DNA of 42,363 nucleotides from Acidobacteriota bacterium (GTDB taxonomy: Bacteria; Acidobacteriota; Terriglobia; Versatilivoradales; Versatilivoraceae), in assembly GCA_022616615.1 (NCBI GenBank), contig JAKEER010000683.1, positions 1 to 42,363 of the forward strand, given 5' to 3'. Position 1 is the stretch's first letter. Each line of letters starts with the position of its first letter. Below the pieces are notes generated by a model. That model was not told the DNA's origin, made no database searches, and saw nothing but the letters and a program-made list of their open reading frames with translations. This document shows positions 33,471-41,108 of this stretch, piece by piece. The translations under genes and the position numbers were made by a program.

Positions 33471-33826
33471 GCACGATTCTCATTGTTGATGATGAAAAGA
33501 ACCTCCTCCGGCTTTATGAGAAGGAGTTTCGCCTGGATGGGTATTCGGTGATTACTGCCAATAGCGGCGTTGAAGCTTTGCACAAACTGGAGTCGAACGC
33601 GGTCAATCTCGTGATCCTCGACATTCGCATGCCTGAACTTGATGGAGTCGAAACACTGAAGCGCATCATGGAATTGCCATCCAAACCACCGATTATCCTC
33701 AATAGTGCTTACACCAGCTACAAGGACAACTTCCTCACCTGGGCCGCTGCGGCTTATGTGGTGAAGTCTTCCGATGTCACGGAGCTAAAGACGAAAGCGA
33801 AGGAGGTACTCGAGAAGCAAGCGTAG
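33467..33826 (+). CDS. Single-domain response regulator
   Basis: A 119-aa stand-alone receiver with no output domain. Acidic pair Asp8/Asp9, phospho-acceptor Asp52 (VILDIRMPELDG), Ser80 (ILNSAY) and Lys100 (AYVVKSSD) make the full CheY-type active site. The start is GTG within the GTGA overlap with the kinase stop, and GAGGAGG lies seven bases upstream. Such receivers act by protein contact or as phosphorelay intermediates; the target is not apparent. It lies upstream of selD but separated by 471 bp of repeats, so the genes are unlikely to be linked. Confidence 0.94.
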   Translation: MSTILIVDDEKNLLRLYEKEFRLDGYSVITANSGVEALHKLESNAVNLVILDIRMPELDGVETLKRIMELPSKPPIILNSAYTSYKDNFLTWAAAAYVVKSSDVTELKTKAKEVLEKQA

Positions 33827-33881
33827 TCCACCTGGGAGCGCGGACGTCCCGTCCGCCCTTTGCGTCCCGGTAGACGGCAAA

Positions 33882-34170
33882 GGCTGTGAAAGAATTCAAT
33901 GGTAGAGACGCGCTGCTGCGCGTCCGCGACGGTAAAGCCAAGACGGACGCGGAGCACCGCGCATTGATGTCAACTTAAGGCGGTTTCGTCCACGATTGAC
34001 GCAGAAAGCGCGTCAATCATGGCTACCAAGACGACTGACTACGGGCATGGGTAGCCACGATTGGCGTGCTTTTCGCCAATCGTGGGCCCGGCCTACCTCA
34101 AGTTGACATCAATGAGCACCGCGTCCCTACCGGGTCAGGATTATCTGCCCAACCGAATTCTTTCACAGCC
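33882..34170. repeat. Element A, copy 3, interrupted by element B
   Basis: The ends are GGCTGTGAAAGAATT (33882-33896) and its exact complement (34156-34170). Two bases differ from copy 1 at each end, yet pairing is kept, which hints that stem formation matters. Removing element B and one 9-bp duplicate (162 bp) restores 127 bp, the same length as copies 1 and 2. Confidence 0.82.
33962..34114. mobile_element. Element B, copy 2 (153 bp, 9-bp target duplication)
   Basis: The left end CATTGATGTCAACTTAAGGC is at 33962-33981; the right end at about 34095-34114 is its inverse with one mismatch (CTCAAG for CTTAAG). AGCACCGCG is duplicated at 33953-33961 and 34115-34123, and occurs once in the unoccupied A copies (76-84, 28379-28387). 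Compared with copy 1 it has an extra internal hairpin (CACGATTGACGC ... GCGTCAATCATG) as well as the shared CACGATTGGCG hairpin. Confidence 0.88.
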
Positions 34171-34297
34171 CCTATGTAGACGGAATGTCGGCCGCGCTCG
34201 CAGGTCCGCCCCCGTTTGACTTCCCTGGTTGATTTGGCTACTCTCGCGCCGTCTTTCGAAAGCTGCGCCAGTGCGCGGTTCCAGCACACCAAGTTCT

Positions 34298-35359
34298 ATG
34301 GATGCCACGTCGCATTGCAAACTGACATCGTATGCCAAGTCGGGTGGCTGAGCGGGAAAACTGAGTCCGTTGGACTTGGCTGAACTGCTCAAAAAGTTTC
34401 CCGCGGCCAAAGACCCGAACGTTCTTGTCGGACTGGAGACCTCGGACGATGCTGGTGTGTTCAAGCTAACTAGCGAGCTGGCGCTGGTGCAGACCATTGA
34501 CATCATTACTCCCATTTCTGACAACCCGGAGGTTTTCGGCCAGGTGGCCGCAGCCAACTCGCTCAGCGACGTCTACGCGATGGGAGGGCGGCCGATTACG
34601 GCGCTAAATCTCTGCTGCTTCCCTGGGTCGGGAATTCCGAGGGAGGCGCTCGAAGCCATCCTGCGCGGCGGACTGGAAAAAATGCTGGAGGCCGGGGTTC
34701 AATTGATTGGTGGCCACACCGTCAAGGACGACGAGCTCAAGTACGGCCTCTCAGTGACAGGGCTCGTTCACCCGCAGAGAGTCGTCACCAACAGTGGCGC
34801 CCGCCCCGGCGACAAGCTCATTCTGAGCAAACCCATCGGTTCCGGTGTCATTATCGGCGGCGTTCGTTCTGGTAAGCTGGACCCGTCCGCCCTGGACCGG
34901 GCGCTTCAGGACATGCTTCAGCTCAACAAGACAGCTTGCGAATCAATGCTCCAGTTCCAAGTGCACGCGTGCACTGACATTACGGGTTTCGGACTGGCGG
35001 GCCATGCGGCTGAAGTCGCTCGGGCCAGCAAGACTGGAATTCGGATTGACACGAAGCGTGTGCCGCACTACCCAGAATCGATGGATCTCATCCGCCAGGG
35101 TGTTTCCACCCGCATGACGCCTTTGAATCGCGACTTGGTGAAAGACTGCGTTGTGGTGCGTCCCGAGGTCGCCCTCGAGGAAGAAAACCTCTGCTACGAT
35201 CCGCAGACCTCCGGCGGACTATTCATCGCGGTTGCCGCCCAAGATGCCGATCACCTTCTGGAAACGTTGCATGCGAGCGGAATTGCGCACGCGGCGATGA
35301 TTGGAGAAGTGTTCGCGTCCCCGGAGCCCAGATTGGAACTGGTACACGGCTTGTTCTAA
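34298..35359 (+). CDS. selD: Selenide, water dikinase, selenocysteine-containing
   Basis: A 353-aa enzyme that makes selenophosphate from selenide and ATP, the selenium donor for selenocysteine and selenouridine. ATG 34298 reads MDATSHCKLT, then SYAKSGGUAGKLSPLDLAEL, where U is the in-frame UGA at 34349-34351 (residue 18). This aligns with the catalytic Cys17 and Lys20 region of E. coli SelD (here Sec18, Lys21). Downstream motifs include GLETSDDAGVFKL, GGHTVKDDELKYGLSVTG, DITGFGLAGHAAE and CYDPQTSGGL. Length agrees with the family, whereas starting at TTG 34370 loses the active site. No strong ribosome binding site is seen at the ATG. The host should also have selA, selB and selC. Confidence 0.92.
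34361..34379 (+). promoter_or_regulatory. SECIS-like hairpin downstream of the selD UGA
   Basis: Bases 34361-34368 (CTGAGTCC) pair with 34372-34379 (GGACTTGG) in eight pairs, two of them G-U, around the three-base loop GUU. The loop G (34369) lies 17 bases after the UGA. Bacterial SECIS elements usually have a short apical stem-loop with a G at the first or second loop position about 16-37 bases downstream of the UGA, so size and spacing fit. Binding by SelB is inferred. Confidence 0.7.
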
Positions 35360-35427
35360 ACTGCGCTGTCGCCGATTCGTGGCTGAAGGCTCTGCCAAAA
35401 TTCCTTCCTCGGAGGGGGCGCTGTGAA

Positions 35428-35494
35428 GATGGGGCCCACGATTGGCGAAAAGCACGCCAATCGTGGACGAAGCCGCCTTAAGTTGACATCAATG
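35428..35494. mobile_element. Element B, copy 3 (one end lost)
   Basis: On the reverse strand it begins with the complete end CATTGATGTCAACTTAAGGC (35475-35494), then the CACGATTGGCG hairpin and GGGCCCCATC. The sequence departs from copy 1 just before the second inverted repeat, so that end is deleted. The flanking nonamer CGCGGTGCT (35495-35503) is the reverse complement of AGCACCGCG, the same target used by copy 2 and in the same orientation relative to element A. Confidence 0.75.
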
Positions 35495-35600
35495 CGCGGT
35501 GCTCCGCGTCCGTGTTTGGTTTCCCGTCGCGGACGCGCAGCAGCGCCTCCCGCTCTATGCAGAGACTGGAGTTTGTACATTTTGGGTCAGAGCTGGGAAT

Positions 35601-35675
35601 GATCAGTAGCCCGACCGTAAGGGAGGGCGTCGCCCCGAGGCCAAGATGCCCTCCCTTACGGTCGGGCTACTGATC
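35601..35675. repeat. Perfect 28-bp inverted repeat with 19-base loop
   Basis: Arms 35601-35628 and 35648-35675 are exact inverse complements, starting GATCAGTAGCCCGACCGTAA. It lies between selD and the DUF1015 gene. The stem is very stable, but no T-tract follows, so it is not a classical terminator. Confidence 0.85.
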
Positions 35676-35793
35676 TAGCAAGCCTCCGGCTTGTCGGGGC
35701 GCGCAGTGGCGCGTCCCTATCACTGAATTGCTTCACATCTTCAGGAGAGGCGCGAAGCCCGGGGTGGGGCAGTCTTTGTTTCGGAAAAATTCT

Positions 35794-37128
35794 ATGAACA
35801 TCCTCCCCTTTCGCGGTTACCGGTACAATCCGGAACTCATCGGCAAACTCGATGACGTGATTTCTCCGCCTTACGACCAGTTTAAGGAAGGTCTGGACGA
35901 CCTTCTTTTCGCGCGCCACCGCTACAATATGGCGCACTTGACCGTGAACCAGGAAACTTCATCCGACACGGAAAGCAACAACCGCTACACCCGTTCCCGC
36001 GCCCTTTTGGAAGCCTGGCTCCAGCAACGAGTATTCCTGCAAGATGCGGAGCCCAGTCTTTATCCTTACTTTCAAACGTACGAAGTGGACAAATCCCGGA
36101 GAACCCGAAAGGGGTTCATCGCCCTGGGCGAAGTGACTGAGTACTCCCAGAAAATCGTCTTGCCCCACGAGCGCACACTCTCCAAGCCCAAGCAAGACCG
36201 GCTAAACCTGCTGCGTGCCACACTGGCCGACACGGGTCTCGTCTTCATGCTCTACTCGGACCCGGCGGGTGAAATCGAGAAACTACTGGCCTCCGCAACT
36301 GCTGCCGCGCCTGCCATGCGAGCCCTGGATTTGAACGGCGAGGAAAACCGACTCTGGAAGGTCTCCGAGCCGTCATGGGTAGGAAAAATCAGCGGCTTGA
36401 TGCGCGACAAGCAAGTGATCATTGCCGACGGTCATCACCGTTACGAAGTGGCGCGTCTCTTCAGCCAGGAAGTTGCTGCCAGGGCCGCTGAAGATCTGCG
36501 CTGGGAGCTGTATCGCTACAAGCTGATGAGCTTCATCCGGCTGGAATCGGGAGGCATCACGATTTTTCCCATTCACCGTCTGCTCCATAGTCTGAGAGAG
36601 TTTGATGCCGCTGCTCTGCTCGGGCGGATGAGCGAATACTTCATTGTTGAAGAATATCCTGTCGATACGCTTGACAAGTTCACGACACTCGATTTCCTGA
36701 TGCAGACCTCCAGAAAACAGCAGCAGTTTGGAGCTAACGCGTTCGTGATCTATCTCCCAAGTCTCCAGAGATTCGCACTCATCAAACTGAAGCCAGGCGT
36801 TTCAAGCAAACTCATCTGGCCCTCCGACAAGAGCGTTGCCTGGCGAAAGCTCGATGTCTCGGTGCTGCAGGTGGTGATTTTCGGGCATCTGCTGGGCATC
36901 GGCGAACCGCAACTGGCCGAGCAAACGAATGTCGAATACGTCAGCCATGACACCGACGCAGTTAATCTGACGGATGCCAAACAGTATCAGTGCGCTGTGT
37001 TGCTGAACTCCACGCCAATTGAACAAGTGAAAGAAGTCGTCGAAGCCGGAGATATCCTTCCGCAAAAGTCCACACACTTTCATCCGAAGCTCATGGAAGG
37101 TTTGGTTTTTGCGCGGCATACCGGTTAG
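35794..37128 (+). CDS. DUF1015 family protein
   Basis: A 444-aa protein of the DUF1015 family, widespread in bacteria and archaea and without an established function. The N-terminus NILPFRGYRYNPELIGKLDD followed by VISPPYD, and the central VIIADGHHRYEVARLF, are the diagnostic motifs. FIALGEVTEYSQKIVLPHER is also typical, and the His-rich GHHRYE suggests a catalytic or metal site. ATG 35794 is chosen since the conserved domain begins there; only a weak GGAA precedes it. Members are often near serine or one-carbon metabolism genes, but here the neighbours are selD and a secreted propeller protein, so context gives little. Confidence 0.9.
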   Translation: MNILPFRGYRYNPELIGKLDDVISPPYDQFKEGLDDLLFARHRYNMAHLTVNQETSSDTESNNRYTRSRALLEAWLQQRVFLQDAEPSLYPYFQTYEVDKSRRTRKGFIALGEVTEYSQKIVLPHERTLSKPKQDRLNLLRATLADTGLVFMLYSDPAGEIEKLLASATAAAPAMRALDLNGEENRLWKVSEPSWVGKISGLMRDKQVIIADGHHRYEVARLFSQEVAARAAEDLRWELYRYKLMSFIRLESGGITIFPIHRLLHSLREFDAAALLGRMSEYFIVEEYPVDTLDKFTTLDFLMQTSRKQQQFGANAFVIYLPSLQRFALIKLKPGVSSKLIWPSDKSVAWRKLDVSVLQVVIFGHLLGIGEPQLAEQTNVEYVSHDTDAVNLTDAKQYQCAVLLNSTPIEQVKEVVEAGDILPQKSTHFHPKLMEGLVFARHTG

Positions 37129-37199
37129 AGAAGTCAGAAGTCGCAACTGCACAAAGTTTGACGTTTCAGTCTGCCCTTTGAAGATCCGAAGGAGTTTGA

Positions 37200-38048
37200 A
37201 TGAAAACCAGACGACGGTCGGTCCACTCGTCCAGCCACATCGTCATGAATCGAAGAGCATTGCTTCGCGCCGTTCTTCTGTCTCTACCGGCGCTGTACGG
37301 GAAGGCCCCTTTTTCTCAAGCCGCCAGCACGAAGGCCTCTAGTTTTGTCACGATCGTCATCCCGGCTGTCGAACGCTTGTTCTCCACCCCTGGCCCGCAA
37401 CCTAATGGATTGCAGGCAACGCGTGACGGGCTTTGGATTCTGGATCAGCAAACCAACCGTGCCTCTCTAGTGGATTACAAAAATGGAAAAGTGATTCGCG
37501 AATTTCTGACGGAGAGCGACCGCGGAAGCGGGATTACCTTTGACGGCTCGGCGCTTTGGATTGCCTCAACCTACAATCGCCTTCTGCTGAAAGTGGATGC
37601 TCAAACTGGAAAAACATTGAAGCAGTTTGACAGTCCGGGATCAGGCGTTGTGAAGTGGGGAACTCGAGGTCCTAATCCAACGCCAACCGGAGCACATGGC
37701 CTGGAGTATCGGCGCGGAGAACTCTGGGTGGCTGTTCCGCCAGCGGCCACAATCTACGTATTGAATCCGGAGAATGGAAATGTCTTGCGCTCGTTTCCTG
37801 CTCCAGGAGTCCGCCCTCACGGGCTGGGATGGGACCCCGATGGTGCGCTCTGGTGTGCGGAGAGCAATTACCGCTCGTTCTTCAAGATGTCTCCTCAGAC
37901 AGGCAAGATTGAGAAGCAGATCCTGCTGCCGGCGACTGGGCCCGAGGTGAAGGGAAGCATCGTGGTACCTCACGGGCTGACCGTTTGGGACAAACACCTC
38001 TGGTTCTGCGTGGCCGAAACGGCCGAAGTCTATCGGCTGGTGATTTGA
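37200..38048 (+). CDS. Exported beta-propeller protein (Vgb/NHL-like)
   Basis: A 282-aa secreted protein with four to six repeats of the YVTN/NHL/virginiamycin-B-lyase type. Blade-like units include LQATRDGLWILDQQTNRASL, ITFDGSALWIASTYNRLLLK, LEYRRGELWVAVPPAATIYV and LGWDPDGALWCAESNYRSFF. A leader with Arg-Arg before a hydrophobic stretch (MNRRALLRAVLLSLPALYGK) suggests Sec or Tat export. ATG 37200 is supported by AAGGAG five bases upstream; the ATG 15 codons later would also give a clean leader. It lies 71 bp after the DUF1015 gene on the same strand, so co-transcription is possible. Ligand unknown. Confidence 0.82.
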   Translation: MKTRRRSVHSSSHIVMNRRALLRAVLLSLPALYGKAPFSQAASTKASSFVTIVIPAVERLFSTPGPQPNGLQATRDGLWILDQQTNRASLVDYKNGKVIREFLTESDRGSGITFDGSALWIASTYNRLLLKVDAQTGKTLKQFDSPGSGVVKWGTRGPNPTPTGAHGLEYRRGELWVAVPPAATIYVLNPENGNVLRSFPAPGVRPHGLGWDPDGALWCAESNYRSFFKMSPQTGKIEKQILLPATGPEVKGSIVVPHGLTVWDKHLWFCVAETAEVYRLVI

Positions 38049-38593
38049 CGAAATCGGCCTCACGCACGCGGGCTGTCGTTCCTCTTCGTTGTTTTTTCTC
38101 GAGCAAGCGGAGAGCTTGTACTTCAGCGCACCGGAATGCAAAGTCCGCTCCGGGGGGAACCGTTTTGAGAGACAGGGCTGAGGGCGGCATCTGTGCAGCG
38201 TTCTAAGATCTATAGCGACCGACCTCAGACCGTCGAGGGACGCGATTCTGTGGGTTCCTGCCACTCACCCGGCCTTGTGTCAAGCGTTCACCCGTCTCCC
38301 CACAAACGGGAGACTGGGTTGAGCGCAGCAGCGCGGAGCGAAACCCACGGCAGCAAGAACGTTTCAGATCCAACCCTGAAAGGGTTGAACCAGGCCTCGG
38401 CAATCTCCACGTTACCGTTCTTGTTCGACCCCTTCAGGGTCGGTACCTTTGGCGACATTTCCCCCGGGTGGCGTGGCGCGCCACCCGGGGCTATTCATAT
38501 TGGTCCCCTCCGGGGACTTACCCTTCGACGCACACACCCTCTGTGTTCAGTGACGCGACTTATGGGTAAAGATCACATCGCAAGGAGAGTCGA
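38049..38593. other. Repeat-bearing spacer with uninterrupted repeat C
   Basis: Repeat C copy 2 spans about 38313-38416 in reverse orientation to copy 1 and carries a B target (AGCAGCGCG, 38327-38335) with no insertion. A perfect palindrome-like CCCCGGGTGGCGTGGCGCGCCACCCGGGG unit lies at about 38462-38489 and is followed by GGCTATTCATATTGGTCCCC. I see no gene here. No good promoter was found for the sugar kinase gene. Confidence 0.55.
38313..38416. repeat. Repeat C, copy 2 (unoccupied)
   Basis: Reverse complement of the two halves found at 9859-9945 and 10067-10085. It contains the hairpin AACCCTGAAAGGGTT (38373-38387). It serves as the empty-site reference for element B copy 1. Confidence 0.75.
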
Positions 38594-39676
38594 ATGAGTT
38601 ACGGCTTGAATATCCGTCCGGAAGGCACCCTGGATTTTTTGTCCCTCGGTGCTCTGATCCACCGGTTGGACCCGGGAATTATCCCTTTCCGCAAAGCCAG
38701 CCAATGTCAGATCCATGTCAGCGGCGGCGAGTTTAATGTGGCGGCTAATCTGGCAGACTGCTTCCGCCTGCAGACCGGCATCGCCACGGCGATGGTCGAC
38801 TATCCTATCGGTGACCTGATTGCCGAGCGCGTGAAGGCCATGGGGGTGAAGCCTTTCTACAAGCGGTTTGCGCACGACGGAGTGACCGGACCGAACATGG
38901 CCACGGTCTATAGCGACCGCGGCCTAGGCGTGCGCGCGCCAGTGGTTTTTTACAACCGCAGTAATGAGGCGGCAGCGCGGCTAAAGCCGGGTGATTTTGA
39001 CTGGAACACGATCTTCAGCGCCGGCGTACGCTGGTTCCACAGCGGGGGTATCTTTGCAGCGCTTTCGGAGACGACGCCCGAAGTGATCATCGAGGGGATG
39101 CAGGCGGCCAAAGCGTCTGGAGCTGTGGTCTCGTTTGACTTGAACTTCCGGGAAAAGCTCTGGAAGGTGTTTGGCGGCGGCGACCGCGCCGTGTCGGTCA
39201 TCGAGCGAATCGTGAAGAATGTGGATGTGTTGGTAGGAAATGAAGAAGACCTGCAGAAGGGATTGGGCATCGCCGGCCCGGAGGTTGCGGCCAAGTCAAA
39301 ACTTGATCCGAGCGCGTTCTTCGGGATGATCGATCGCGTCGTACAAAAGCATCCACAGGTCAAGATCGTGGCAACGACTCTGCGGGAAGTGCATTCAACG
39401 AACCGGCACAGTTGGGGTGCGGTGGCCTGGATCAATGGCCAGACCCACGTCGCTCCAACCTGCGAACTTGACGTGCTCGATCGCGTGGGTGGCGGCGACG
39501 GGTTTGCAGCCGGATTCTTCTACGGCCTGCTGACGGGCGAACCTGCGGAGGAAGCGATCAAACTGGGTTGGGCTCACGGCGCGCTATTGACAACTTTCCC
39601 GGGCGACACCACGATGGCCACCGTCGAGCAAGTACGAGCGTTTGCCAAGGGCGGTTCAGCGCGCATCCAGCGATAG
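38594..39676 (+). CDS. kdgK: PfkB-family sugar kinase, probable 2-keto-3-deoxygluconate kinase
   Basis: A 360-aa ribokinase-fold enzyme expected to phosphorylate 2-keto-3-deoxygluconate to KDPG. The substrate-binding GGEFNVAANLA (44-54) and the SFDLNFREKLW segment (180-190) resemble KDG kinases. The anion hole and catalytic base are in VGGGDGFAAGFFYG (base about Asp302; the usual GAGD is GGGD here). AAGGAG lies 7-8 bases before the ATG. The next gene is a mannonate-dehydratase-like enzyme that would supply its substrate, which is the main reason for the KDG assignment; another PfkB sugar kinase is possible. Confidence 0.78.
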   Translation: MSYGLNIRPEGTLDFLSLGALIHRLDPGIIPFRKASQCQIHVSGGEFNVAANLADCFRLQTGIATAMVDYPIGDLIAERVKAMGVKPFYKRFAHDGVTGPNMATVYSDRGLGVRAPVVFYNRSNEAAARLKPGDFDWNTIFSAGVRWFHSGGIFAALSETTPEVIIEGMQAAKASGAVVSFDLNFREKLWKVFGGGDRAVSVIERIVKNVDVLVGNEEDLQKGLGIAGPEVAAKSKLDPSAFFGMIDRVVQKHPQVKIVATTLREVHSTNRHSWGAVAWINGQTHVAPTCELDVLDRVGGGDGFAAGFFYGLLTGEPAEEAIKLGWAHGALLTTFPGDTTMATVEQVRAFAKGGSARIQR

Positions 39677-39769
39677 GCTCCGCACCAGCGCCCAGATTAC
39701 AGACTGTGAGTTCACGCAAAGCCGCCAAGACGCCAAGAGAAACTTGTCCAAATTAACTAGAAAAGGGCG

Positions 39770-40885
39770 ATGAACAATAAAAGCCATCCGCTCCTGAACA
39801 GGCGTGCTTTCGTTGAAATGGGGCTCGGACTGGGGGCATCAGCGTTATGGCCGGGCAACGGCCTGGTGTTGATGGCCGCTCAGCGCTCTAGCAAACGCCT
39901 TGAGGAGGACGACCCCGCCAACATCAAGCTCGCACATCGGCTGAACGCTCGAAGTATTACAGATGACGACCTGCTTTTCCTGAAGCAAATTGGCATGCGC
40001 TGGGCGCGCCTCGAGTTTGGAACCGAGGAGACGCCGTTTGAGTATCTGCGAGCCACCCAGCAGCGTTGTGCCCGCTACGGCATGCGCATTTTTTCTGGTG
40101 TCCATTACGCTTACCGCTCACTCAAGGTCCAACTCGGTCAACCTGGACGCGACCAGGATATCGAGACGTATCGCACCTTCCTTCGCGATCTCGGCAGGCT
40201 GGAAATTCCGGTCGCCTCTTACGACTTCCATCCGGCAAATACTTATACGACCAATCAAGTGGAACGGCGAGGCTACATCGCACGGGAATTCAGCATTGCC
40301 GACTTCCGAAACAAAGTCGAGAAGCAGCATTTCGAGCGAGAATACTCTGCTGAAGAGATTTGGGCTCACTACACCTACTTTGTCAAAGCGGTCTTGCCGG
40401 TTGCCGAGGAAACCGGGGTAAAGCTGGCATTACATCCCGACGATCCACCTATAGCCAAAATGAACGGCGTCGCCAAGCTCTTCACCCATTACGACGGTTA
40501 CCGCCAGGCTGAGAAGATTGCCGGCGGCAGCGGGAACTGGGGGCTCACTTTCTGTGTTGGCACGTGGTCTGAGGGCGGCAAGGAGATGGGAAAAGACGTC
40601 TTCGAGATGATCCGTGATTTCGGCGGGCGGGGCAAGATTTTCGAAGTGCATTTCCGCAACGTCAGTTCGCCGCTGCCGCACTTCGTCGAGACCTTCCCGG
40701 ATGATGGCTACATGGATATGTACCAGGTGATGAAGGCCCTGCGCGAGGTTCGATTCAACGGTGCCGCCGAACCTGACCATGTTCCACAACTCGCCGGCGA
40801 TACTGGAGTGCGTCGCGCCGGTACGGCTTACTGCATTGCGTACATGCGCGCCTTGCTGCGGCGTGCGAATGAAGAAGTTGGGTAG
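39770..40885 (+). CDS. Mannonate dehydratase-like (UxuA family) protein with Tat-type leader
   Basis: A 371-aa TIM-barrel enzyme of the UxuA / xylose-isomerase-like group, which dehydrates D-mannonate to 2-keto-3-deoxygluconate using Mn2+. Metal-site candidates are His222 (LALHPDDPP), Cys262 (FCVGTWSE), His294 (EVHFRNV) and Asp311/312 (FPDDGYMDM), matching the UxuA pattern. The N-terminus LNRRAFVEMGLGLGASAL is a twin-arginine-type leader, which is unusual for this normally cytoplasmic enzyme. It follows the KDG-kinase-like gene by 93 bp on the same strand. GGGCG before the ATG is a weak ribosome binding site. Confidence 0.83.
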   Translation: MNNKSHPLLNRRAFVEMGLGLGASALWPGNGLVLMAAQRSSKRLEEDDPANIKLAHRLNARSITDDDLLFLKQIGMRWARLEFGTEETPFEYLRATQQRCARYGMRIFSGVHYAYRSLKVQLGQPGRDQDIETYRTFLRDLGRLEIPVASYDFHPANTYTTNQVERRGYIAREFSIADFRNKVEKQHFEREYSAEEIWAHYTYFVKAVLPVAEETGVKLALHPDDPPIAKMNGVAKLFTHYDGYRQAEKIAGGSGNWGLTFCVGTWSEGGKEMGKDVFEMIRDFGGRGKIFEVHFRNVSSPLPHFVETFPDDGYMDMYQVMKALREVRFNGAAEPDHVPQLAGDTGVRRAGTAYCIAYMRALLRRANEEVG

Positions 40886-41108
40886 GTTATCGAGTTACTG
40901 CAGTTCAAATCACCGCAGAGACGGGGAGGCGCCGAGAAGACACCCAGGAGATCTACTGTGGAGGGCCTTTCTTTCCGCGCCGGCACTAACGCCGGCCCTA
41001 ATGACGAACTGGACTTCTCCAGCCCAGCTGGAGGTTTTCAGGACTTAAAAGTCTGCGTCTCGGCGTCTCCGCGGTTTGCCTTTTTCGTTCTGCAGGTATA
41101 TCTATTGA
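40886..41108. repeat. Inverted spacer repeat (CGCAGAGACG / CGTCTCCGCGG units)
   Basis: ACCGCAGAGACGGGGAGGCG (about 40911-40930) and its approximate inverse CTGCGTCTCGGCGTCTCCGC (about 41052-41071) frame a spacer with an inner GCCGGC ... GCCGGC pair. Similar CAGAGAC repeats occur near 4355-4380. Noncoding. Confidence 0.45.

Larger units (their letters stand above)
33827..34297. other. Spacer with nested mobile repeats upstream of selD
   Basis: It contains an element D fragment (GGGAGCGCGGACGTCCCGTC, about 33834-33853), element A copy 3 (33882-34170) interrupted by element B (33962-34114), and about 130 bp leading into selD. A minus-strand frame here (34141-34557) is an antisense shadow of selD. 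No clear promoter for selD was recognised. Confidence 0.65.
35360..35793. other. Spacer with truncated element B and strong palindrome
   Basis: It holds element B copy 3 (35428-35494), part of a reversed element A (about 35495-35555), and the perfect 28-bp inverted repeat at 35601-35675. An open frame from 35728 joins the DUF1015 gene but its first 22 codons are not family-like. Confidence 0.6.

Noticed and set aside
34141-34557. 138-codon minus-strand frame over the start of selD
   Set aside because: Antisense shadow of selD; the opposite strand carries conserved SelD motifs in one frame through the UGA.
38462-38489. Palindrome read as a rho-independent terminator
   Set aside because: A strong GC hairpin but no following T-run, and it is more than 400 bp past the nearest stop codon; better treated as a repeat.
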